A DNA stretch of 64,000 nucleotides from Sphingomonas sp. BK580 (GTDB lineage Bacteria > Pseudomonadota > Alphaproteobacteria > Sphingomonadales > Sphingomonadaceae): assembly GCF_014194975.1 (NCBI RefSeq), contig NZ_JACIAY010000001.1, positions 434,001 to 498,000 of the forward strand, read 5' to 3'. A model generated the notes under the pieces. It was not told where the DNA came from. It did not search any database and saw only the letters and a list, made by a program, of their open reading frames with translations. A program made the position numbers and the translations under genes. Positions 1 to 7,946 of the stretch are shown in pieces (position 1 is the first letter of the stretch; the number at the start of each line of letters is the position of its first letter).

Positions 1-849
1 GAGGACGACTCGCTCGCGCTGATGGTCGTCTCCAGTCCGGACCATCTCCACGCCGAGCATGCTCACGCCGCGCTCGCCGCGGGCAAGCACGTGCTGGTCG
101 ACAAGCCCTTCGCCACTTCGCTGACCGACGCGCGCGCGCTGATCGCGGCGGCCGAGCGCGCAGGGCGGCTGCTCACCGTCTTCCACAACCGGCGCTGGGA
201 CGCGGACTTCCTCACGCTGCGCGGGTTGATCGACGAGGGGATCCTGGGCGAGGTGGTGAGCTGCGAGAGCCGCTTCGACCGCTGGCGCCCGGTGCCCGCG
301 GCGACCTGGAAGGAAGCGCGCGCGGGCGGCTCGTGGCTCGACCTCGGGCCGCATCTGGTCGACCAGGCGCTGCGGCTGTTCGGCCGTCCGATCGCCATCA
401 CCGCCGATATCGCCACCCTGCGCCGCGACGCGCCCGCGCCCGACTATTTCCACGCGACGCTGCGCTACCCCGAACGGCGGGTGACGCTGCAGTCCAACAA
501 GCTCGCCGCCGACCACGGCCTGCGCTTCGCGGTCCACGGCACGCGCGGCAGCTGGATCAAGCACGGCCTTGATCCGCAGGAGGCAGCGACGATCGCCGGG
601 CGGCGGCCGGGCGGCGACGACTGGGGCCATGACCCGCGCGAGGGGCTGCTCACGCTCGGCGATGCGAGCCGCGCGGCGACTCGCGTGCCGAACCGGCGCG
701 GCGACTATCGCCTGTTCTGGTCGGCGCTGACGGCGGCGATCCGCGGCGACGGACCCAACCCCGTCCCCGCGGACGAGGCGTTGGCCGTCATGGCGGTGCT
801 CGACGCGGGGCTGCGCAGCGCGACCGAGCGGCGCGAGATCCCGCTCTGA
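1..849 (+). CDS. Gfo/Idh/MocA family oxidoreductase, 5' end missing
   Basis: C-terminal ~282 residues of an NAD(P)-dependent sugar-type oxidoreductase; the reading frame is open from the first base, so the gene begins left of the window and the Rossmann GxGxxG is not seen. Visible family features are the segment GKHVLVDKPF, a variant of the usual EKP motif that contacts cofactor and substrate, and GGSWLDLGPHLVDQ, which carries the conserved G-x-D-x-G-x-H signature with the catalytic His. The rest matches the alpha/beta dimerisation half of the family. Substrates of this family are usually cyclitols, sugars or their derivatives; nothing here fixes which. It lies 60 bp before a secreted esterase on the same strand, so they may be cotranscribed. 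Family is secure, substrate unknown. Confidence 0.92.
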   Translation, partial: EDDSLALMVVSSPDHLHAEHAHAALAAGKHVLVDKPFATSLTDARALIAAAERAGRLLTVFHNRRWDADFLTLRGLIDEGILGEVVSCESRFDRWRPVPAATWKEARAGGSWLDLGPHLVDQALRLFGRPIAITADIATLRRDAPAPDYFHATLRYPERRVTLQSNKLAADHGLRFAVHGTRGSWIKHGLDPQEAATIAGRRPGGDDWGHDPREGLLTLGDASRAATRVPNRRGDYRLFWSALTAAIRGDGPNPVPADEALAVMAVLDAGLRSATERREIPL

Positions 850-909
850 TACGGCGGCGCGCTGTTCTCCGCCGCGCGCTTCGCTAGGCTGGAGTAGAAG
901 GGGAGAGAG

Positions 910-1848
910 ATGCGCGCGATCCTACTGACGGCGACACTGGCGATCGCGACCGCGGCGAGTGCGGTCGCGGGCTCCGCGGCCGATGCTCGTTCGGCGGCAG
1001 CGTCCTTCCGGCTGGAAGGTCCGTTCGAGCTCCACTCGCGCGTCTACCCCGGCACGGTGCGGCGATACTGGGTCTACGTCCCGCCTCATTATGACAGGAC
1101 GAGCCCCCCCAACCTGCTGCTGTTCCAGGACGGCCAGCGCGCGACCAACCCGGCCGGCTCGCTGAAGGTACCGACGGTGCTCGACGCCCTGATCCGCGAC
1201 GGCACGCTGCCGCCGACGCTCGCCGTCTTCGTCACGCCGGGACATCGCGCTGCCACCTACCCGTCCGACCTCGGCATGCAGAACCCCGACCATCGCGTCG
1301 AGGAATACGACGCCCTGTCAGACGATTATTCGCGCATGACGCTGGGCGAGCTGTTGCCGGCGGTGGCGCATCGCTGGCGCTTCACCGATGATCCGCGCCG
1401 CCGTGCGATCGGCGGCACATCGAGCGGCGCGATCGCCTCCTGGACGGTAGCGTGGCGTCACCCGGAGGCGTTCGGCAACGTCCTCAGCTTCATCGGCAGC
1501 TACACCTCGATCGGGCTCCGCCTCGGGCCCGATGGCGCGCCCGTCGCGCTCGGCGGCGACCTCTATCCCGGGCTGATCCGCAAGTCGCCGATCCGTCCCA
1601 TCCGCGTCTTCTTCCAGGACGGCAGCGCCGACCTCGACAACGAGCACGGCAACTGGTTCCTGGCCAACCAACAGATGGTCAAGGCGCTCGCCTGGGCCAA
1701 CGCGCATGCCGACGAGCAGCACCAGCCCGGGCCGCGCTATGACGTGCGGTACCAGTGGACCGCCGGCGGCCATTCGGACGCGGACGGCGGCGCCCTGCTG
1801 CCCGAGGCGCTCCGCTGGATCTGGCGGGACCAGCCCGCGCCGCGATGA
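910..1848 (+). CDS. Secreted esterase of the enterochelin-esterase/esterase D fold
   Basis: 312 residues with an N-terminal signal peptide (about residues 1-20) and the alpha/beta-hydrolase core of the putative-esterase family (Fes/EsterD type). The nucleophile elbow GGTSSGA places the catalytic Ser near residue 171; FQDGQ near residue 75 is the usual oxyanion strand, and GGHSDADGG close to the C terminus supplies the likely His. The start ATG follows a good GGGGAGAGAG ribosome site. Relatives sit in carbohydrate or siderophore loci and hydrolyse esters of aromatic or acyl groups on sugars; substrate specificity cannot be inferred. Periplasmic location is expected. It follows the truncated oxidoreductase on the same strand. 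Confidence 0.85.
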   Translation: MRAILLTATLAIATAASAVAGSAADARSAAASFRLEGPFELHSRVYPGTVRRYWVYVPPHYDRTSPPNLLLFQDGQRATNPAGSLKVPTVLDALIRDGTLPPTLAVFVTPGHRAATYPSDLGMQNPDHRVEEYDALSDDYSRMTLGELLPAVAHRWRFTDDPRRRAIGGTSSGAIASWTVAWRHPEAFGNVLSFIGSYTSIGLRLGPDGAPVALGGDLYPGLIRKSPIRPIRVFFQDGSADLDNEHGNWFLANQQMVKALAWANAHADEQHQPGPRYDVRYQWTAGGHSDADGGALLPEALRWIWRDQPAPR

Positions 1849-1930
1849 GCACGGCGGCGGGCGGTGAACGATCCGCCGCGTCGATCATTGTGCGGCGGTT
1901 CATCCTTCAGCGATCCGGAGCGAACCGACC

Positions 1931-2704
1931 ATGAAGACCAGCGGCAACACGATCCTGATGACGGGCGGCGGCAGCGGCATCGGCGAGGCGCTCGCACACC
2001 GTTTCCACGACCGCGGCGACACCGTCATCATCGCCGGCCGCCGTCGCGACGCGCTCGAGAAGGCCGCCGCCGGACGCGAGCGGATCCACATCGTCACGCT
2101 CGACGTCGAGGACCCGGCCGCGGTGGACGCGTTCGCGCGTCAGGTCGTCGCCGACTTTCCCGCGCTCAACGTCCTGTTCAACAACGCCGGAATCATGAAG
2201 TTCGAGGATCTGACCGGGCGGCGCGACCTAGCCGACGCGGAGGCGACCGTCGCGATCAACCTGCTCGGCCCGATCCGGCTCACCAACGCACTGATCGATC
2301 ACCTCAGCGCTCAGCCCGACGCGGCGATCGTCACCGTCACCTCGGGGCTCGCCTTCGTCCCGCTGATAGCGGCGCCGACCTATTCGGCGACCAAGGCGGC
2401 GATCCACTCCTATACGGTCTCGCTGCGCACGCAGCTGGCGGGCAAGGTCGAGGTGATCGAGCTGGCGCCGCCGGGCGTGCAGACCGACCTGACCCCGGGC
2501 CAGGCCAGCCGGCCAGGCTATATGCCGCTCGAGGCCTTCGCCGATGCGGTCGCCGCGCAGTTCGCGCAGCAGCCGACACCGCGCGAGATACTCGTCGATG
2601 AGGTGCAGTTCCTCCGCCAGGCCGAGCGCGAGGGGCGCTTCGACGAGACGCTGAAGACGCTCACCGAGCGCGCCGCCCAGCAGCGCGCGGTGGGCGGGTC
2701 CTGA
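1931..2704 (+). CDS. Short-chain dehydrogenase/reductase, DltE-like
   Basis: 257-residue classical SDR. The cofactor loop TGGGSGIG is at residues 11-18, the NNAG structural motif near 84, and the catalytic YSATK near 151 with the preceding Ser in the TSG segment. The pattern NNAGIMKFED and the C-terminal IPxG-like tail resemble proteins annotated DltE, cytosolic oxidoreductases of unknown substrate despite the name. No dlt genes are nearby, so a role in D-alanylation should not be assumed. The ATG has a GGAGCG ribosome site. A 10-bp hairpin follows the stop codon and converges on the DUF427 gene. Confidence 0.9.
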   Translation: MKTSGNTILMTGGGSGIGEALAHRFHDRGDTVIIAGRRRDALEKAAAGRERIHIVTLDVEDPAAVDAFARQVVADFPALNVLFNNAGIMKFEDLTGRRDLADAEATVAINLLGPIRLTNALIDHLSAQPDAAIVTVTSGLAFVPLIAAPTYSATKAAIHSYTVSLRTQLAGKVEVIELAPPGVQTDLTPGQASRPGYMPLEAFADAVAAQFAQQPTPREILVDEVQFLRQAEREGRFDETLKTLTERAAQQRAVGGS

Positions 2705-2712
2705 GCACGCGC

Positions 2713-2750
2713 GGCAGCATGGATCGGTGTGCTCACCAGCCCATGCTGCC
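2713..2750. terminator. Hairpin between convergent genes
   Basis: Perfect 10-bp inverted repeat GGCAGCATGG / CCATGCTGCC with an 18-base loop, just after the SDR stop. The right arm is inside the last codons of the opposite-strand DUF427 gene. There is no T run, so it is at best a weak, possibly bidirectional terminator. Confidence 0.45.
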
Positions 2751-3227
2751 GGGCACACCCTTGAACGGGCCCACCACGTCGGGTGTGATCCAGCCGCCGT
2801 GAAAGCAGCCCGGCTGCGGCGTCGCGGGCTCGCCGTCGATGGTGCATCGGTCCAGCGGCGCGGCGTAGAAGGCGAGATGATCGCGCAGCGACGCGAAGCC
2901 GGGCGTCGGATCGGGGTAGCTCCACGCGACGTCGCGCAGCAGCGTGTCGCCGACCGCGAGATGCCAGTAGACGGCCTCGCCCTTCCACTCGCAGAAGGAG
3001 CGTCGCGTCGACGGCCGCAGCAGCTCGCGCGCGACGTCGTCGGGCGGCACGTACCAGCTCGGCGGGTGGCTGGTCTCCAGCGTGCGGACCGCGGCGCACG
3101 TGTCGGCCACGGTCTCGCCGCTGTGGACGATCCGGACACGCCGGTCGCTCCGCTCCGCCACCGCCGGGCGTGGATAGTCCCACACGCTCTCCTGCTCCGG
3201 CCCTACCGGTTCGCGCACCGGCCTCAT
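2733..3227 (-). CDS. DUF427 domain protein
   Basis: 164 residues carrying the DUF427 signature FCEWKGEAVYW in the middle, preceded by VADTCAAVRTLETSHPPSWYVPP and followed by a second half-repeat ending FKGVPGSMGW, typical of this small beta-rich domain. The start ATG at 3227 overlaps the stop of the DCC protein as ATGA, showing translational coupling as the third gene of a leftward operon (flavin monooxygenase-TspO, DCC, DUF427). The biochemical function of DUF427 is not established. The conserved Cys-Glu-Trp-Lys cluster suggests a ligand or cofactor pocket (inference). Domain assignment is secure; role is open. Confidence 0.9.
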   Translation of the reverse strand: MRPVREPVGPEQESVWDYPRPAVAERSDRRVRIVHSGETVADTCAAVRTLETSHPPSWYVPPDDVARELLRPSTRRSFCEWKGEAVYWHLAVGDTLLRDVAWSYPDPTPGFASLRDHLAFYAAPLDRCTIDGEPATPQPGCFHGGWITPDVVGPFKGVPGSMGW

Positions 3228-3577
3228 GCGGCCCAGCGCCCAGCCCAGCGCTGCAGCCGCGGGCGAACCCGCAGGAAGCCGAGGTACAGCCGCTCCAGCA
3301 AGGCCAGCACCGCCGGGTGCCGCGCCGCCAGCCCGAGCGGGCGCAGCAGCGGAATGGCGCGCCACATCGCCGCGAACGCCGCCGCGCCCGAGACGATCGG
3401 CCCGCCCTCCTCGCGCGCGTGAAAGCGCGCGAGCATCGCCGCGCGGTCGAGCGGACAGGTCGCCGCCGTGGCGTCGACGAAGTCGATCCGCCCGCGCCGG
3501 TCGAGCCGGCGCATCAGCGCGATCTCGCGTTGACACAGCGGGCACGCGCCGTCGTGCCAGACGGTGACCCGGCTCAT
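3224..3577 (-). CDS. DCC family thiol-disulfide oxidoreductase-like protein (DUF393)
   Basis: 117 residues starting MSRVTVWHDGACPLC. The DxxCPxC motif near residues 9-15 defines the DCC (YuxK-type) family, a thioredoxin-like domain thought to act as a disulfide oxidoreductase. The C-terminal half has the usual helical segment rich in Leu, Ala and Arg. Start and stop both overlap neighbours as ATGA, so it is translated in tight coupling between the flavoprotein-TspO fusion and DUF427. A redox partner for the flavin enzyme or for TspO-bound ligand is a reasonable inference from this arrangement, but no partner is known for the family. Confidence 0.9.
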   Translation of the reverse strand: MSRVTVWHDGACPLCQREIALMRRLDRRGRIDFVDATAATCPLDRAAMLARFHAREEGGPIVSGAAAFAAMWRAIPLLRPLGLAARHPAVLALLERLYLGFLRVRPRLQRWAGRWAA

Positions 3578-5322
3578 CGGCCCCGCGCGGGATTGTCGCG
3601 GCGGATCCGCTCGGCCAGCAGCGTGGCGAAGCCGAGCCAGCCGGCATAGGGCAACGCCGTCATCGCGGCGGTACGGTCGACCCGCGCCGCGGTGGCGACG
3701 AGCGCCGTACCCGAGGCGAGCATCGCGCCCGACGCCGCGGCGCTGGCGCCGAGCCGCTGACGGCGGAAGAACAGCTCGCTCCAGCCGCCGATCATCGCGC
3801 TGTTGGCGAGCCACAGCGCGACCGCGGCGTTGCGCCGCCCGCTCGCGGGCCGGCGCAGCAGCCGATAGCCCCCGATCGCGAGCCCCACCTCGAGCGCCGG
3901 CCAGACCGCGCCGAACACCGCGTCCGGCGGCGTGACGTCGGGCTTGTCGAGCCGCTGATACCAACGCCGGATCGCCGGGTGCGTGCGGTCGGGCGCGTTG
4001 CGCCGCCCCAGCACCGCGCTCGCCCCGAGCACCAGCCCGACGAGCCCCAGCGCCGCCACGGGCGACCAGCCACCCGGGTCGGCCGCCGCGGCGTCGGCCG
4101 CCTCCGACGCGCGCGGCGCCTCCGTGACGCCCGGCGGCGGGTAACGCGAGAGATCGGGTTCGGCCTCGTCGCCGCCGCCGAACAATCGGCCCGTCACCGC
4201 GCTGACCGCCGGCTGGCTGGCGAGCGCCATCGCGGCGTGCAGCAGGCGGATGCCGAGGCGGCTGTGCGGGTTGGCGAGTCGCGGCGCCAATTTGGGCACG
4301 CCCTGCGCCTTCTCGACCATCGGCCGCATCGCCCGCTCGTAAGCGGCGAGGGCGGCGGGAACGTCGCGCGCGCGGGTCAGCTCGCCCGCCAGCACGCGCG
4401 CGCCGGTGACCGCGAGCGTCGTGCCGACGCCGCCCAGCGGGGTCACGCACCAGGCCGAGTCGCCGCACAACGCAACCCGGCCCGACGACCAGCGCTCCAT
4501 CCGCACCTGGCGCAGCACGTCGAGGTAGAAATCAGCCGTGTCCCGCATCCCCGCGAGCACGCGCGGCGCCTGCCAACCGGCATCGGCGAAGGTCTCGGCC
4601 AACCACGCCTTCTGCCGATCGCCGTCCCACTCCTGCTCGCCCTCCGGCGGCTTCTGTACCGTCAGCATCGCGCGCGTCGTGCCGTGGCGGTCAGGGCGGA
4701 GCGACACGCTGCGGCCCCCCGGCGCGTGATACCAGCGCCACAGCCGATCGTCGTCCGCGGCGCGCGGGATCGTGAAATAGGCGATCGTCATGTCCATCCA
4801 GCGCGGCCGGTTCTCGCCCGGAAAGACCAGCTCGCGCGTCGCCGAGCCGACGCCCTCGGCGACGATCACCGCGTCGTAGCGCTCGCGCGTACCGCCGGCG
4901 AAGCTGACCTCCGCCGCTTCCTCATCCTGGTCGATCGCGACGACATGGTCGTCGAAGCGATAGCGCGCCCGCTCGCGCGCGCCGTCGTACAGCAGACTCG
5001 CGAGATCGCCGCGCAGGATCTCCATCTCCGCGGTCGGCCCGTCCCGCCCCAGATCGTCGGTGAGGAATTGTGCCGCGATGCGGCCGTCCGCCTCGACCCA
5101 GGCGGTCCCCTCCTCGCCGGTACCCTGCGCGAGGGCGGCCTCTTCGAGCCCCATCTGCCGCATGACCGCCCGCCCGACACCGCGGACGTCGACGTTCTGG
5201 CCGCCGTCGCGGAACGCCGGCGCGCGCTCGACCACGGTGACATCGAACCCGGCGCGCTCGAGCCACCAGGCGACCGTGTTGCCGGCGACGCTCGCGCCGG
5301 TGATCAGGACCTTGCTCGACAC
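3574..5322 (-). CDS. FAD-dependent monooxygenase fused to a TspO/MBR membrane domain
   Basis: 582 residues in one uninterrupted frame. Residues 1-405 are a class A flavin monooxygenase: ADP-binding GASVAGNTVAWWLERAGF at the N terminus and the FAD motif VALCGDSAWCVTPLGGVG near 325. An Ala/Asp-rich linker leads to a predicted membrane helix near 425-445. From W454 the sequence reads WYQRLDKPDVTPP then VFGAVW, the hallmark of TspO/tryptophan-rich sensory proteins, followed by WSELFF and PYAGWLGFATLL, matching later TspO helices. I chose the GTG at 5322 because GGAGA lies at ribosome-site distance and the FAD motif starts directly after it; the frame stays open upstream to 5436. It heads an operon with the DCC and DUF427 genes. 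TspO proteins bind porphyrins or sterol-like ligands; the flavin domain may oxidise such a ligand (inference). Confidence 0.88.
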   Translation of the reverse strand: MSSKVLITGASVAGNTVAWWLERAGFDVTVVERAPAFRDGGQNVDVRGVGRAVMRQMGLEEAALAQGTGEEGTAWVEADGRIAAQFLTDDLGRDGPTAEMEILRGDLASLLYDGARERARYRFDDHVVAIDQDEEAAEVSFAGGTRERYDAVIVAEGVGSATRELVFPGENRPRWMDMTIAYFTIPRAADDDRLWRWYHAPGGRSVSLRPDRHGTTRAMLTVQKPPEGEQEWDGDRQKAWLAETFADAGWQAPRVLAGMRDTADFYLDVLRQVRMERWSSGRVALCGDSAWCVTPLGGVGTTLAVTGARVLAGELTRARDVPAALAAYERAMRPMVEKAQGVPKLAPRLANPHSRLGIRLLHAAMALASQPAVSAVTGRLFGGGDEAEPDLSRYPPPGVTEAPRASEAADAAAADPGGWSPVAALGLVGLVLGASAVLGRRNAPDRTHPAIRRWYQRLDKPDVTPPDAVFGAVWPALEVGLAIGGYRLLRRPASGRRNAAVALWLANSAMIGGWSELFFRRQRLGASAAASGAMLASGTALVATAARVDRTAAMTALPYAGWLGFATLLAERIRRDNPARGR

Positions 5323-5457
5323 GCGCTGTTCTCCTTCGCGCCGCCAACGCGGCAGCGCGCGAAAGGGGCCGCGGCCCCCACGCCCTCGCCCTCGCGCCGC
5401 GCGCAGGCAGCGGAGGCGGCCTCTCGTGCGTTCCACCCGACGGAGAGGAGAGATCGT

Positions 5458-5766
5458 ATGTCATCGATCGACAAGCAGAAGCGGCTGCACTTCGACGTGG
5501 TCAACGTCGGCCTGCGCGCGCAGGCCACCGCGGTGGGGCTGGTGCAGCTCTGCGTCGAGCTGCGCGCCGCCGGCGTGCTGCCCGAGGCCGCGCTCACCCG
5601 CATCAAGGACGCGATCGCCGACGAGGTCTCTGTCGCCGGGCCGCGTCGCCGCGACCAGCAGGACTACCGCCGCGAGGTGCGCGAGCGGCTCGACCAGCTC
5701 TTCGCCGGCGAGACGAGGGTCGGATCGGCCGAGGCGCTCTCGTTCGGCGAGCGACCCGACGTGTGA
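5458..5766 (+). CDS. Conserved-looking hypothetical protein, 102 aa
   Basis: Small soluble protein beginning MSSIDKQKRLHFDVVNVG, with a very strong GGAGAGGAG ribosome site 6-8 bases before the ATG. It looks mostly alpha-helical, without Cys, signal peptide or membrane segment. It is divergent from the flavoprotein-TspO operon across a 135-bp gap. Its last 103 bp overlap, on the opposite strand, the nonconserved tail of the histidine kinase. I do not recognise a domain. Strong ribosome site and regular composition argue that it is real. Confidence 0.68.
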   Translation: MSSIDKQKRLHFDVVNVGLRAQATAVGLVQLCVELRAAGVLPEAALTRIKDAIADEVSVAGPRRRDQQDYRREVRERLDQLFAGETRVGSAEALSFGERPDV

Positions 5767-7190
5767 CCTTCCCGCCGCGGCTCAGCGCCGGCCCCGTCCG
5801 CCGCCGGACCGCACGCTTCTTCCGCGAAGCGCAGCGTGACCCGGAGCCCGGGATGCGTGTTCTCGATCTCGACCGATGCGCCGAGCCGCTGCGCCGCCGA
5901 GCGCACGATCGCCAGCCCCAGCCCGCTGCCGTCTACCCCGGCGCTGGTCGCCAACCGCGCGAAACGCTCCCCCGCCCGCGCGATGTCCGCGTCCGACAGC
6001 CCGGGACCGTCGTCCGCGACCGACAGGATCACGCCGGCGGCCGCGCGCTCGATCGCGATCATCACGTTGCCGCCGCGGCGGTGATAGCGGATCGCGTTGT
6101 CGACCAGGTTCGACAGGATCTCGAACAGCAGGGTGCGGTGGCTCGCGATCGTCACCCCCTCCGCCGGCGCGCGGAGATCCACCTCGACCCCCGCCTCGAT
6201 CGCCTGCGCGATGCGGCGGTTGAGCACCACGATCGCGAGCGCGCGCAGCTCGACGGGCTCGAGCGGCGGCGAGGTACCCGCCTCCTCCGCGCGCGCCAGC
6301 GCCAGCAGCTGCGCGACGAGATGCTCGAGCCGGTCGGCCGCGTCCGCGATCTCGGGCAGCGCCGCGGGATCGCCGCGCCGCGCGAGCGCGACCTGGATCT
6401 TGAGCACCGACAAGGGCGTGCGCATCTGGTGCGAGGCGTCGGCAGTGAACCGCCGCATCCCCGCGGTGGCCGCGTCGAGGCGCGCGAGCAGGTTGTCGAA
6501 CGCGTCGGCGAGCGGCAGCAGCTCGGCCGGGAGCGGCCCGGGGTTGAGCGGCGAGAGGTCGGGCGTGGCGCGGGTGTCGCGCGCCGCCACCACGCCGCGC
6601 AGCCGCGCCAGCGGGCGCAGGCTCCAGGCGAGCGCGGGGCGGAGCAGCAGCAGCGCGACCCCCACCAGCACCGCTTCGCCGCCGAGCAGTGCGCCGAGCA
6701 GGCGGCGGCGAAGCGCGGTGCGGCCGTCCAATGTCTCGGCCACCTGCACGATCACCGGCACGTCGACGCGCGGCAGCTCGCGCCGCACCTCGGCGATCCG
6801 CACGGCCTGGCCGCGGAACTGCGCGTACCGGAAGCGCGGCGTCTCGGCGGCCAGCTCGTCGACGCCCGGCGCGGGCAGGTCGTCGTAGCCGGTCAGCACA
6901 CGGGTGCCGACCGCGATCCGATAATAGACGTTGTCGCGCTCATTGTTCTCCAGCATGCCGAACGCGGCGGGGGGAAGGTCGAGCGTCACCTCGCCGCGTT
7001 CCACCTGCACCGTCTCGGCGATGGCGCCGAGCGCGCCGCCCAGCACGCGATCGTTGGTCCGCCGTACCACGTCGCTGATCAGCGCCGCACCGGCGAGCCC
7101 GAGCAGCACCGCGATGGCGAGCAGCGGCGCCAACAAGGCGGCGAGCAGCCGCGTGCGCAGCGCGACCGCGCGCGGCCGGTCAGCCCGCAT
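5664..7190 (-). CDS. tctE: Sensor histidine kinase, TctE-like
   Basis: 508 residues. Two membrane segments (about 15-42 and 165-190) flank a periplasmic sensor of ~120 residues; a HAMP-like region follows. The phosphoacceptor box DASHQMRTPLS has its His near residue 254; LVDNAIRYH (N box), DDGPGL and GSGLGLAIV complete the ATPase. The start overlaps the end of the response regulator by 11 bp, so the two are co-translated. Beyond LRVTLRF the protein has ~50 extra nonconserved residues, 34 of them encoded opposite the convergent 102-aa gene, so a shorter native protein is possible. Context with a binding protein, porin and CitMHS carrier points to tri- or dicarboxylate sensing. Confidence 0.9.
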   Translation of the reverse strand: MRADRPRAVALRTRLLAALLAPLLAIAVLLGLAGAALISDVVRRTNDRVLGGALGAIAETVQVERGEVTLDLPPAAFGMLENNERDNVYYRIAVGTRVLTGYDDLPAPGVDELAAETPRFRYAQFRGQAVRIAEVRRELPRVDVPVIVQVAETLDGRTALRRRLLGALLGGEAVLVGVALLLLRPALAWSLRPLARLRGVVAARDTRATPDLSPLNPGPLPAELLPLADAFDNLLARLDAATAGMRRFTADASHQMRTPLSVLKIQVALARRGDPAALPEIADAADRLEHLVAQLLALARAEEAGTSPPLEPVELRALAIVVLNRRIAQAIEAGVEVDLRAPAEGVTIASHRTLLFEILSNLVDNAIRYHRRGGNVMIAIERAAAGVILSVADDGPGLSDADIARAGERFARLATSAGVDGSGLGLAIVRSAAQRLGASVEIENTHPGLRVTLRFAEEACGPAADGAGAEPRREGHTSGRSPNESASADPTLVSPAKSWSSRSRTSRR

Positions 7191-7845
7191 CCAGGATATA
7201 CCCCACGCCCCGGACCGTGCGGATCGCGGGGCCCTCCGGCGTCAGCTTGCCGCGCAGCCGCGTGATGTTGACCTCGAGCGCGTTGGGCCCGACCGGCTCG
7301 TCGAAACCGAACACCTCCGCCAGCAGCGTCTCGCGCGGCACGATCTGGCCGGCCCGGGTCGCCAGGGCGTCGAGCACCGCCCACTCGCGCCGGCGCAGGT
7401 CGAGCGCGCGGCCGGCGACCTGCGCCTCGCCGCTCGAGCGATTGAGTACCAGCGCACCGACGGTCAGCTCCGGCGTGGGATCGCCGCCGCGACGCCGCCC
7501 CAGCGCGCGGATCCGCGCCTCCAGCTCGACCGGGGCGAACGGCTTGCGCAGATAGTCGTCCGCGCCGAGGTCGAGCCCGCGCACGCGGTCGTCGAGCGCG
7601 TCGCGCGCGGTCAGCATCAGCACCGGCACACGCTCGCCGCGCCGTCGCAGCGCCTGCAGCACCGCGAAACCGTCCTGACCCGGTAAACCGACGTCGAGCA
7701 CCACCAGCGCATACGGCTCGCCCGCGGTGACCGCCAGCGCGTCCTCGCCGGTGGCGACGTGGTCTACCGCGTGGCCGGCGCCGCGCAGCAGCGCCACCAG
7801 GCTCCGCGCGAGCGCAGCATCGTCCTCCACGATCAGGATGCGCAC
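7180..7845 (-). CDS. tctD: OmpR-family response regulator, TctD-like
   Basis: 221 residues: receiver domain with acidic pair EDD at 7-9, phosphoacceptor Asp51 in VVLDVGLPG, Thr in MLTARD and Lys in LRKPF, then a winged-helix DNA-binding domain ending VRTVRGVGYILD-type. Together with the overlapping kinase gene it forms a TctDE-type system. It is divergent from the binding protein-porin-carrier operon; the gap contains two GCTGAMAGGT direct repeats with an 11-bp period, the arrangement favoured by OmpR-family dimers. Most likely it activates the uptake operon in response to a carboxylate, and possibly its own gene. The ATG start begins exactly at the conserved MRILIVEDD. Confidence 0.93.
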   Translation of the reverse strand: MRILIVEDDAALARSLVALLRGAGHAVDHVATGEDALAVTAGEPYALVVLDVGLPGQDGFAVLQALRRRGERVPVLMLTARDALDDRVRGLDLGADDYLRKPFAPVELEARIRALGRRRGGDPTPELTVGALVLNRSSGEAQVAGRALDLRRREWAVLDALATRAGQIVPRETLLAEVFGFDEPVGPNALEVNITRLRGKLTPEGPAIRTVRGVGYILDAG

Positions 7846-7858
7846 GATCCCGCCGCGC

Positions 7859-7879
7859 GCTGAAAGGTTGCTGACAGGT
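7859..7879. promoter_or_regulatory. Candidate response-regulator binding site (tandem direct repeat)
   Basis: GCTGAAAGGT (7859-7868) and GCTGACAGGT (7870-7879) are near-identical 10-mers spaced 11 bp start to start in the divergent region between the regulator and the transport operon. OmpR-type regulators bind such head-to-tail half-sites on one face of the helix. Assignment to this regulator is inference. Confidence 0.5.
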
Positions 7880-7946
7880 AGAGACCGTAACCCATGATCG
7901 GTGAGCTTACCCGAACGCAGAGGCGGGAAGCGAGAGGAGCTTCGAG

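Noticed and set aside
3578..4468. N-terminal extension of the DCC protein frame
   Set aside because: Arg/Ala-rich shadow inside the TspO fusion gene; the conserved start MSRVTVWHDGAC is at 3577.
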